NCBI GenBank assembly: GCA_963920665.1
Contig: OY987267.1
Coordinates: 7,440,001-7,504,000, forward strand
Direction of reading: 5' to 3'
Length of the DNA: 64,000 nt
Origin: Straminergon stramineum
Lineage: Eukaryota > Streptophyta > Bryopsida > Hypnales > Calliergonaceae
The notes under the pieces are model-generated. The model saw only the letters and a program-made list of their open reading frames with translations. It made no database searches and was not told the DNA's origin. The position numbers and the translations under genes were made by a program. Below, one piece after another: positions 49,619 through 60,753 of the stretch. Numbering within the stretch: the stretch's first letter is position 1; every line of letters starts with the position of its first letter.

Positions 49619-49710
49619 AGATAAAAACCCATCCTACCAAAGAGCTCTCAAAATTCTATATGTTCATTAAATTCCATTAGAAGAGAGTAGGAGTATCGAT
49701 GTCCAAATAA

Positions 49711-49726
49711 TCTTTCGCTATTGAAA
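49711..49726. repeat. 16-bp palindrome, copy 3
   Basis: CTTTCGCTATTGAAAG fits the same 16-bp symmetric consensus. Confidence 0.75.
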
Positions 49727-50091
49727 GAGGATTAGAACTTCCTAATTTATAATCAAAATTCTAATAGTTTAGCCCATATTCATTTAGTCACATCATGCAA
49801 GGTAGCTATCCATCCAAAAGCTAGTATTTTCTATTTGAATTCATTCAAATTCAAGTGGTCCATTCAAATTCAGGTGATCCAATAACAATCTTGACACAAT
49901 GTTGAATTTGAGGATTACTCCGAAAATTCTTTCCTCTTCATGAACAAGATTGCATGATTCATCACGAAGCAATTTGAGAAAGTTCAAACCAAACATGCAG
50001 TGACTTATTTAATTTTATAAATTAATTTTTATCTAATTCAAGATAATTGTAGATTGTTACTTGGACTAACATTTTTGAGAAACTATGTTCT

Positions 50092-50261
50092 CAATGTTCG
50101 GGTTCAATTTAGAATATTAATTTGTAAGTTTTAATTTTTGTGAGCTTTGTGTTGGTGATGCTGAAGGTCTTTCGTTACCAAAAGACCTTTAGCATCACCA
50201 ACACAAAGCTCACAAAAATTAAAACTTACAAATTAATATTCTAAATTAAACCTGAACATTG
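50092..50261. repeat. 170-bp near-perfect hairpin centred on palindrome copy 4
   Basis: Two about 85-base arms are reverse complements with only a few mismatches (for example at 50163/50190 and two near the outer ends). The exact centre is the 16-mer CTTTCGTTACCAAAAG at 50169-50184. No protein is encoded. It lies between the conserved parts of the two genes of the large element. Confidence 0.9.
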
Positions 50262-50948
50262 TTCTATGACACCAATACTCTTCCACTTAGTAAAGAACCG
50301 AAGATGACATAAATGGAAACTGAAAAGAATTGAGAATTTCAAACAACAAGGTTGAATTTCCTAAACTAGAATACTTCTATTGATATGTAATGGAACATTG
50401 TGTTCTTTAGTTTGTTGTTGTGTGAATTGAACTACAACATTGGAACCATGACCTTTTCTATCTATGTGTTAGCAAACATGAAAGCCATTGTTATAATTAA
50501 AAAAGTGTTGAGCACCAAAAACAACAGACTCTACTCAGCAATGGATCCTTTTTTTACTTGATTTTGCCTTTTGTTGTTGCAAAATTGCAATAATTGATTG
50601 TCTTGTGTGCTCCTTACATTATTATCTTCAATTTTCTCAATGATTGGTTGGATATATGATACGAATGCCACTTTATATTTATTTTAGAGAAAATAAGTTG
50701 TCTACCTACTTAATGTACCAATTTCAACCATTCTAATTAATGAAAGCTAAACCCTAATTACCAAAACTATGAACTTGTGATTACCAAAACACTAGTGAAG
50801 CTACAATTGTAGAAAGGTCATCACTTAGCTTCTCATACAGATAGCTACGAGAATTTATCATAATAAAAGAAGCAAGACCCACATACAATACTAAATAAAC
50901 AAGCTAGAATTTCTATGAAAACCAAAATACAAACGCCTATGAAAAGGT

Positions 50949-50964
50949 CTTTCAGTATCGAAAG
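50949..50964. repeat. 16-bp palindrome, copy 5
   Basis: CTTTCAGTATCGAAAG fits the consensus. It falls at the end of an exon-like block of the minus-strand gene (encoding SPFDTERP). Confidence 0.75.
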
Positions 50965-53280
50965 GAGATTTCACTAAACCGATACTTGTTGCCTTCGCAC
51001 GAGGTGAAACCATTTGTGCTGCGTCGCTATGAGTCATGGTTCCCTGATGAGACATCTCTAAATAGTACCGCACTCCTTCAGCAACGTTACCTCCTTCGAT
51101 TTCCTACACGATTTCTCTTTAAGATTAGTAGAATTCATAATTTGTAAATCACAATGAGTACAATTTCTTTCTAAATCATAGGATACAATCTACTCAGAGA
51201 CTTTTCGAATTGGGCACAATACTTACAGAGTTGCTACTAGGAATCCTAAATCAATAGAAACATATTCAAGAGGTTGTTGCTTTGAGTTCGCTAAACTAGA
51301 AGAGGTACTCAACCCTAAAAACGCCAAGTCCACCCTTCAATACGATTAGCCCACAGCCCGTAATTCTAGCCGGTATGTTAGTTTGTGCTCAACCATGATG
51401 TACTAGCTCTCAACTTCAAAGTATATTTGGGTTGCAAAGAGGGCTCGGCGAAAAAGGACAATTTTGAATCACCATTCAAAATTTTGTGAGAGAGCTCATA
51501 TATTAAGACCCAATGAATCGCATCATGCTCTATTTAGTAATCACATTACAAATTGTGGAGTAAAAATAGCAAAGCTTCAACAACCCTAGTAGCCCTTAAA
51601 TTCAATCGAGAATTGATTCAGCCTCTAAAATGCGCTTCACTCAGAGAGCTAGCACTCTATAACCCTAATCACCACAATCATGTGTTGGGAAGGTAGTCCT
51701 CTTAGTTTACCATTTATCACCGTAAGTACTGAGCAATCTAGTTTGGATGAGCGAGCGTCATTTAAAATAAGCTTACTTTGAGACTCTACATTTTAGTCCA
51801 TTTGATTCATTACTAATTTAAACTAGGGTCCATTCATGATAGTGTACAACACTTGGAAGAGACACTTTTTAAGTTTCACTACCTTGAAAGTCAAATGACT
51901 AACAAAATTTGATGAGGTTACCTAAAACTATTCGGAGTCAAGAGAGATGCACGCCAAATGGTTTCGTTATTTTTGGACACTCTAGTAATATTCTACAAAT
52001 TTTTCAAGTTGAAAATATAGGATAGCCTACTGACTTCTAATGGACACCCTTAAATTACAAATTGTCTAAACTTTAATTGGTTGCTTTAAAAAACTCCTCA
52101 CCAGTTGCACTTGAAAAGTTGTGATGGTTTTACCACTTCAAAGTATTCATTTGAGGCCACGTTTAAGGTGTTGTCAAATGAAAGGTATTGCAATTAGGTG
52201 TTCCTACCTTAATGTGGACATGCATGTTTCCCAAAATTTGTAAAGAATCTCACTAAACTACTTCATTAGGTTTAACAAGCTAACAACATCAACAATTATT
52301 CGATAATGAACTACAAAGCCATTTCTCTAAGTTAGGTATTTTTGATGCTCAATATAAAATGGAAACTGCATATCAAGATAATTGAAAGACTTCAATATCA
52401 ATAAGATTCAACCAACATCTCTATCAACCAAAGTAGGAAGGGAATGACTTGCTTACTTCTTCTTGAATTACACTCAAATCTTCTCCAATACTTTCCAAGA
52501 TGTTTGCCTCTGTTGTTGATGAGCGACTCTCAAATTCTAAAGCTTTCCGAGTTCCCCTAAAAGAGTACTCCTGAATAGTAGCCAAGACTTTTCTTGATCT
52601 CATCAAGGACCGTTGTAATGCTCCCGGCATCAAATATCTAAGTGAACAAATTAGTATGTATTGCTTTCTCTTTTTACTACCCAATGCAACTAGGATATCT
52701 TCTAAGCTTTTGAATCAAATATCTAGTGCACTCCTACATGCAATACAAACCAAAGCCTTATTGAAGACAAAGAAAATGATGCTCTGAAGTCCTAAAACTT
52801 AAATGAAATTGCCAATAAAGAATGGATTAGTGCAAGTATTTGAAACCATTGAGGTTGGTTATAGATAGATTTGTCACTATAAAAGTAGTTTGAATTTGAA
52901 ATTATAGTGCCCCTATTGTTGTCAATGTTGTTTTTGTCATGGATGTGCCGCCTAGATTTTGCTAAAAGAAATTCATAGGGATGAGTGTACACAATGTAAT
53001 TCAAAAAACTGGCTACTCAATAATGGTATGACCTAATCTTGGATTCGGACCTAGTGCCGTCATTAAGCATTTATCATCACATGCCATAAATACAAACTTA
53101 CAATGTCATCTTCATCTATGAAGTATCCTTCACATAATTTACATTCAACTCATTTTTTTTATTGGAGATCACAACGGTTCAATTTCAAAGACTATCTAGT
53201 ACATAAGAGTGTGAGAGGTCCTTCTACAATCAATAATATTTTTGTAGCAAATTCATTGCAAGAACTTGATATCCACAAGT

Positions 53281-56200
53281 ATGGCGTCAATGAGAGCTAA
53301 TGGTTACGAGGTTCCTTTGGAATTACCTGCGAATGAATTGGAATTAGCAACGGTTTCTAGTCATGTGTTGCATGTTAGGTTCAAATTTGTTGAGTCATTG
53401 ATATATGTCGAAGAAGAGGTTCTCTTAGAATTTGTTCAGCTAAAGGAATCCATCCTACTTCAAAAGTTTTTGGGAGAAGATGGACACTTCTAGACATTCC
53501 CTCCAGGTCGTTTTAGAGCTTTTGGACTCTCGCCCCCTTTCATAGCAATGTCTACAAAGATTCTAAGTCGACATTCCACTACTTCTACAGTAGATATGCC
53601 ATATGGCACTCTCACTTATTCGGAGGGTCCAAGTTCGGCAAGTGAACATTTACATGTTACACCTCCTATGTTGCACTCTATTAAACAAGAGAAGTTAGAG
53701 CCCATTATAGAACTCTTGAGTGAGTTTGATGATGATTCTCGTCATATTTCTATAACGCATTGTTCTAGGAAACTTGCAACGACAACAATTCCTTCAATTT
53801 TTCCTATCTTTCAAGACACACCTAGTCTTCTTCAATGTTTGCGTCATCTAGGTGATGTTTGAGGGGCTAGAAATGAGCTTGCTAGCCTAAACTTTGACAA
53901 AATTTTGTTCTATCCCATGCAATGTTTGCTGCCATCTTACAATGGAAATGTTGTTTTCCAATTGCCACCACTATCGAGTACTTCATCTAGTAAAGCATCA
54001 TGTACCATGCTTGTTGCAATGGACAAACGTTTTGATGGGAACATCTAGTGTAGGACTTTCACCACCAACATCCATAACTCCGACAACTTGACTTTTAGGA
54101 AGTCACATTGCGTTGGACAATTAGTATGTACAAACTCGAATTGTGACTTTTTGACTAGGTCATCTTCAAGAAATGAAATAGAGTGGTCTGGATGTTCTAA
54201 GGACTCTTTCAAAATTGGTGGTGATCCTCCAAGAGGTAGTATCATCATTTGTAGGATATGCAAAAGTACTCCTACATGTGTAAATGTTTGCCAAGCTAGG
54301 ATTTATTATGTTATGAGCAAGGATGGGACAACTTGAGGGTGCAAACATCTAGGGACTCATTTTCATGTGGTTGCTCTTGGTACTTGTTGCGAATCATTGG
54401 ACACAATATCAACGCTCATTAGGGAGGAGGTGTCAAAGACTCCAACATCAACAAACTCAGCAATTGCTATGGCAGCTAGCAAAGAGTTCTTGGAGAGCTA
54501 CTTGATTCACAAAGGGTCTGGAACTAATGTGATGTTGGAGGGGAAAGCACTTGATGAGGTCATGGATAAGTTTCAAATATTGAGTTCTTCTAATGTGAGG
54601 AATATTCTTTCTTCATTGCGAAATATTGGCACTGGTAGGATCATCGATTGAATCATGAATTTGAAGTGGGACTCTACCATTGAGTACATACATGATAATG
54701 TGTTTTCGGGTCAAGGAAAGAAGAAGGTTTACCTTTTCAAGATGCTCGCAGTGGGTCCTGGAAGTGGAGTGGATTTCGTTCGTCGGATGCAACTGGGTGG
54801 TGATCTTGAAAATGCGTCGTTGATGTTCGATCATGTGAAGCGTGTGAAGGACTGGACAACAATGGCCTACCATGTTTATGATTCACGTTACTCTAAGGTT
54901 CAAACGATTGTTGTGTGCGACATGCAATCAGAAGACATAGAGGTTCAATGCATCATGTGGAGATGCTTGATTGCTCTCATGAAGAAACATGGCGTGGAGA
55001 ATCCAAATTTTAAGGGATTTATGGCAGATAGTGCAATGGCAAATTGGAATGTTGTGAGGATTGTATTCGGATCAAGTAACCCCAAGACACCTATGGATAA
55101 TCGCAAACACACATGTCTATTACATTGGACTAGTTCACTCCACAAGCATACTGAAAAACTAATAAAGTCAGACTTGCAACACCAACATGATTGGCTTTGC
55201 AAGCAATACAAGGACGCTAAGACACAAGAAGAAGCAGAGATTAGATACTTTGCAATTTGAGCATGGTGGTTATCATCCGGAGTGGCTATAGAAGATGGGA
55301 TCTGAGAGTTGGATCTTTGGTTGGCTTTTTGGCACTTTAGATATCGACAGTGGTGTGGCTTCTAGCAAATGGTGAGTCTTTCTTATCCTATCTTAAATTG
55401 TATTTGTTGTAATGTTTGAATTCTATAACTTGAATTAGATACAATCTAACTATTAGAATTGACACAAATAGGGTATGACTCTTAAGGAAGAGGCAAATAT
55501 GCCATCATGTAATTTGTCTGAGACAATTCACAACAAATGGTTACAACAGTCAGGAAATTGTAGAAACGATTTGTACGCAGCAACTTTTGATGATGGCATT
55601 TGAGCCTTCATGTAGATGACGAATTATCGAGCATATCTAAATGGATCAGCATCTGGGATTGGGCCTTCAAAACAAGAGCTAAAATTGAGAGTTGCTCGCC
55701 AAAGTGGAGATCCAAAGAAGTTGATGGCAACTCTAAATCAATTGGAGGGGGTTCATGAAATGGCCACTCTTGTCCCACACTTGGAGGGAGAAGAGGTGTT
55801 TGGAAGTTTGAAGAGGAAGTTGGACCTTCCCATCGGCTCAGATGGTGATTCACATCATCCACATAAGGTTAATTTTTCACAACCTCAAGTTCAAATTCGA
55901 TCTAGATTTGCTTGTCATTCTACATTAGAACCAACTTTAGTCACTACCAATACTGGAGGAGTTCCTCATGTCACCTTAGTGATGGAATCAAATTGTGATG
56001 TGTCAAAATGGCACATTGCAAGAATTTCCCACAAGTCTGTTGCAAAGTGTCATGCCCAACAATATGGAACCAAAAAAAAATGCCTTGCTCGCATTGTAAA
56101 GGGACACTCCAACTCCAACGGCACTCTAGCTCCAACCTATCGTGGGCATAAGAAAGAATACAATTCTACTAAGGTGATTGTCTCTGACTTCTGGTTTTGT

Positions 56201-56868
56201 TTAGATGACATATAACGATGTGTAATGGGATCTCAACGCTCATGGGTTCTAGATTGGCTAGAGGTGCCAAAAATTTGGCCAATCCTCATAAGCACAAATC
56301 TAATGAGGCAAGAAACTCTTCTTCTTCAACATGCGGGTTTTTGTCTACAAGCACGTGAGGCTATGTCTCCACGTTGTCTATTCACCACGTCAAGGATTTT
56401 TGAGCCTACTACATTTGAGCATGGCGGCCCTCCAAATCCAGATCAATATCCAACAACTTGAAAGGGAAAGAATATTCGAAAGATTTCAAATGCACCAACA
56501 ATTGAGCATCAAAACAAATAGGAGAGTACTCGAAATGTGAAGGGAAGCATCATCAGTGTTACCATGCTACCATTTCCAGGCCTCAAAGCCATAATATGTT
56601 TAGAAACTAGAACTGATATTTCTTCAAATATCTACCACATTTCTATTAGCATATTTCCAAAATGTTCTTGCCCTTGTTTTGTTGACATGGCTGTGGCTGC
56701 AATTGGCAACCGACCACAGTATGTGAAATACAAGCATCTATATTACCTTTTATATATTTTTGCAAGATGAATCATGAGGAAGTGAAGTTCATTCATGCCC
56801 CGAGCTTCAACTTCAATGAAGTGAAGTTGCTCCTTTCTAGAGCTGGAATTCTCAAAGTTGATAACTAG
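53281..56868 (+). pseudogene. MULE-type transposase gene with SWIM zinc finger, multiple stops
   Basis: One continuous frame runs from ATG 53281 to a GTGAGT donor at about 55373. A second exon follows from about 55474 to 56868. The N-terminal part has a FPPGRFRAFG segment. Cys/His pairs (CVGQLVCTNSNC, IICRICKS, then CKHLGTHFH) resemble a GCM/WRKY-type zinc finger common in MULE transposases. The core has FDHVKRV (first Asp), FKGFMADSAMANWN (second Asp) and CLLHW, the MULE DDE layout. The C-terminal part has CSCPCF...YKH, a SWIM finger whose third ligand is Tyr instead of Cys. Stops occur at about 53491, 53860, 54045, 54334, 54652, 55258, 55303, 55354, 55598, 55607, 56213, 56459 and 56510, and a frame change is needed near 56770. 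It cannot encode an active enzyme as it stands. Confidence 0.8.
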
Positions 56869-57139
56869 AAAGGTCTATAGTTGCCATAGTATTGTAGTTG
56901 CCATAAATATTTTTCTTAGAATATGTTTTCACATCCAAATTTACTTCAAGAGTTAAATTTGGATTGTTTGAACAATTCACTTGAAGACTTTGATGAAACT
57001 TTTGGGATTTAGTGGACTATATTATTTCCATGGTTATACGGTACCTATATTTTCCAAGGTTATAGGTAACAAAATTTTCTAAAATCCAAATTTTTTTCTA
57101 GAAAATACCACCTATTCTCAAAATTTTAAAGGATAATCT

Positions 57140-57236
57140 TTGTAATTCCATTTTATTTTTGTTCCTAAGCTCTAGGCTCACCAATCCTAGGCTCAAGGCT
57201 CTTAGGCTTGCATTTCTAGGCTCACATACTAGCGTC
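57140..57236 (-). repeat. Right terminal inverted repeat of the 13.4-kb element
   Basis: Read on the minus strand it starts GACGCTAGTATGTGAGCC and contains repeated GAGCCTAG-like units (near 57216, 57196, 57185 and 57173). Its partner is 43879-43930. Confidence 0.75.
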
Positions 57237-57245
57237 GTTGAAATG

Positions 57246-60200
57246 TCCAAGATCCTATTTGAGCTTTTTGGAGTTTGCTCAAAACTAAAAAAGAAAGACT
57301 AAGTTTTGATTAGTTTATCAATTTAAAAAAATTATGATTGTATAAGTTCAAACAAGATGTGTTATGGATTACATCAGAAAAAAATACTTATGGATTGAAA
57401 GAATATTGAATGTTTCGGTAGCTTCTCAAAATCTACTCTACATTTTTTTTAAATAAATTTCCAATGTGATTTTTTTTGTTAAGATCTAGTATTTTAGAGG
57501 CTCATCTCTATGAGCATCTTGAAGTAAAAAATAAAGATTTGCAATTCAACACCCTTGCATAGAATCTTCAATTGAAAAATCATGAACAATTTTTTCCAAA
57601 ATAGAATTTATGATGCTTAAAATAGAATTTAAAGGATATTAAACTAAAAAAACTACCATAAATAGTACTTTGGTAAGATTTTATATAACTTTGAGGTTAT
57701 TTGACACCAAATATATGGTGCTCTAGGCATTTAGGAGATAAGGTGGATAAATATGATTAGGCAAAAGACTAAAACTAAAAAGATTCCTTTTCTTTGTCCA
57801 ATTTTTCTAGGAAAAAATGATACTTCAAAAATCCTAGTAATTTTATTTAGAAACATTTTTTGCCATTCTTGACCACTAGGGACATCACTACAACAGTGGA
57901 AATCACCCCTTAGATAATCAATGAGTGAAACACTAATTTACTAATGTGATTAAATATATTGTAGATTGCAAAGTCCTTGAGATGACAAATAAGTTCTTCA
58001 TATGATTAGAGATTTAGTAGTAAAATGTAGTAGTATCTAAAGAGTCATGATTTTGGGTGTAATTTTAGGATACTACTCTAAATAAGCAAATTAGGTCACG
58101 TAGGCCTAACTAGGAAAATTAATGTATAATTTAATAGTTGAATTTCAATTTTACTATTGATGAAATGATTGTGTTTTTGCCCTCTAGATGCTTCTATTAT
58201 ATACCAACAAAATTAGGATACTTGTGACAACCATAGGTACTTTGACTTAATATACAAGTACTTGATAGACTTAAGTTGGCACATGTTAGTCTTTTTTTGG
58301 CTAAATTGCAAAATGAAAGCATTAGTTTGCTTGAATATGTCTCAAGTGTTTGCCTCTTGAAGTGCTTATTGGATTAAATTTCACTCATCTTGTAACTTAT
58401 TTCCTTCCATTACTTTTGGAGCTTTGTTGCAAGTTCTTAGTGCTCCCATTTGTTGTCACCTTTCTTACCACCCTTCTCAAATTCATGCTTCATATCTATG
58501 CAACAACATTGTTAATGTTGAACAACCATCATTTTTTTGGTAAAATTAGCATAAGTGTCCTCAATATAAATTTAAGGATTTGAGGTCACATCAATGTGGA
58601 TTCCATTGACATTGGGAAGTTGTCTTTTCCTCCCATTTTTGGTTAGAATTTGATTGAGTCAATTTTTTTCATATTGTCAATCTTTGCTTTTGCACTTTAC
58701 CTCCTTCCTCTCATAATTTTGCATTCTAGTTTTATATCCCCTCAAGATTGAAATTCTTTTACTAGTGTGTTTCATTTTGTTTCAAAGAATTATATATTTG
58801 AAAGGGCCTAAATGATAACACCTTGAAAACCCTAAAGAAGATTCTATACAAACAAAATAACATGTGGAATTAATTTATTAATAGTGAATTTTTCATTATC
58901 CATCTTAACTATGTTTTACTCCTATAATATGTAGAATCACTTGAATTAGGAGTTGAGACCTCTTGTTGAAAAAGAAGAATTTGGAAGTAATTAAATAAAT
59001 TTATTCACAATCTAGGGTTTCAATTTTTTCTAAATTATTGATAGTAAGTATGGTCTAATGAGAGAAAGCCAAATATGTGAATAACTCTATTAACTAAGCC
59101 AAATTCAACCATTTAGGTTCCTATTCTAAACACTAGTATAGTTAGAGCCTTTGAAGACTAGCCAATTGATGAGATAGTGGACTTGTGCTTGGTTTGGTGA
59201 CCTACTATTTCAAAAAATGGATCATTATTAGCAAAATTTTTTTGGTTATAGGTCTTGTCCTTTGAGGGTTAAGAATATCACACACATACAAGGTTAATTT
59301 GGAAATCATATATTAGTAATCAATCTTCAAATTTTCTTCTGAATCCAAACAAAGGCATCATGACAAAAGTTGAACCCAAGAGCAATTAGGGAAAAAAATT
59401 CAGAAATATAAAAACATGTGGTTTCTAAATATCTACTACAATGGCTAACTATACATCATTGTGTTTACTTCTTGAACCTATACTAATAAAGAAATTTAGT
59501 GTAAATTGCATTAGTTGATTTATAAATGCTATAAGTTTTTACTCTTGGTAAATATTTTAACCAACTATATTTGCAAAGATCCCCCTCTTTGAATAGTATA
59601 GATATTTGTGTTCTTGGTAAAAATCTTCATCAAAAAGAAAAACTCATAGTATTTCCAAGTCAATTAGTGTAGTTACACTAAATTTCATTATTAGTGTAGA
59701 TACTATAGGCATGCTACAAAAATAGTGTGAATGCTAGAGAGACACTTATTTTTGGAAGAGAAAGTTCAATAGATGACCCAACTCTTTGGTTGAACCAACA
59801 TCTAGGTCTTGAGAGGCCAAAAATGTTCCATAGTGAAATGGTAAGATGATTGCATCTAAAAATTCACAAAACAAGCATTTGAAAAGAGTTCCTGCTATGA
59901 AGTTGTCTAAATTTTTGTTGAATCTTATTGAGGGTCAAAAAGAGATTCAAGTCCAGCTTTGGATGCTTTGGGGAGACAATATATAAATAAAGTATGAAGT
60001 TTTAAATGCTAAAAATAGGGAAGTTGTCTTCTCAAGGTGCATATTTGACAAGTGGTCTATTTCTCAATTATTTTTTGTCAAAACAAAATTACCATGAATT
60101 TTTCAGCTGAAGATTATGTTCCTCCCATACTAGTGATATAAGTCATCCTATTTTTTACCAAGGGTTGGTTGCAAAACTGAGAGTCCTCTAGCCCAAGCAC

Positions 60201-60540
60201 TATGCGCCATTCCTGATCACTTATTCATCTCATACCTGAATGGAAATAGACCACCCTACATTGCCAAAATAAGTGGTGATCAGGAATGGATTGCCTCCTA
60301 TATCTGAAATAAACCCTGGACCCACATGTTCATTGGGTTTACATTTTAGGCAAGAATCTAGATGGGACTGTTCTGCACAATTAGGTGCAAACACACAGTA
60401 GAAAATTAAATGCACATGGTCAGGAGTCCATCTCTCCAACTTTAGTTCAAAGCGACCAGCACACCTCCATCGTGATAAAGTAAGTTACTAGTAAGAGTCT
60501 GTCACCGTTTCATCCAACACGACAATCTGACGAGGTGGTG
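57246..60540. other. Gene-free AT-rich region
   Basis: No coding sequence or clear element could be supported. The 77-codon frame at 58350-58583 is hydrophobic but has no start context or homology that I recognise. Confidence 0.45.
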
Positions 60541-60753
60541 GTGACGACTGCCACTGTGGTGAGGGCGGGCAGTGACTTAACTAGAAGTTCACAGTCCTCT
60601 TCGTCTGCGTTCGAAGTGTTAGTGTTCTTCTGTGGAGCTTGTAGAGTTTGTCGCGCTTCCGCTCTGTATGATTTTTCAGTTTGATTTCCCTAATAGTCGA
60701 TTTTTTTTTTCTGTTTCTTTGGTGGAACTTGTGCTTGCTGAAATTAGGACGCG
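60541..60753 (+). promoter_or_regulatory. 5' UTR/proximal promoter of the acyl-CoA oxidase gene
   Basis: GC-richer sequence immediately precedes the ATG at 60754 and contains pyrimidine-rich runs (TTTTTTTTTTCTGTTTCTTT, about 60702-60721), typical of plant 5' leaders. No TATA box was fixed. Confidence 0.4.

Larger units (their letters stand above)
48900..52690 (-). other. Probable 5' exons of the ParB-methyltransferase gene
   Basis: Exon-like blocks on the minus strand include 52640-52445 (ends GAAGAA before a GTAAGCAAG donor) and a block starting at about 51103 after GTGTAG. The latter continues in the same frame with EIEGGNVAEG, RYYLEMSHQGTMTHSDAAQM and SPFDTERP. Further blocks lie near 49420-49275 (EWNPLKYKLSELLVVASRNS) and 49065-49010. 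They resemble no family I know. Linking them to the downstream gene is inference from strand, spacing and splice signals. Confidence 0.4.
43871..57236. mobile_element. 13.4-kb TIR-bounded composite element with transposase and ParB-methyltransferase genes
   Basis: The inverted termini share the perfect 18-mer GCTAGTATGTGAGCCTAG (43883-43900 plus; 57216-57233 minus). Beyond it, several further GAGCCTAG-like repeats follow at both ends, like subterminal transposase-binding sites. GTTGAAATG stands directly outside both ends (43862-43870 and 57237-57245) and the match can be extended to 15 of 17 bases, so the exact edge is uncertain by several bases. Inside, the plus-strand transposase ends about 370 bases from the right end and the minus-strand methyltransferase gene ends about 360 bases from the left end. 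A small relative with similar termini lies at 13.96 kb. Confidence 0.7.

Noticed and set aside
50092..50261. Helitron 3' hairpin
   Set aside because: The arms are far longer than Helitron hairpins and no CTRR end follows the palindrome.
58350..58583. Hydrophobic 77-codon frame
   Set aside because: Low-complexity AT-rich composition, no homology, no gene context.
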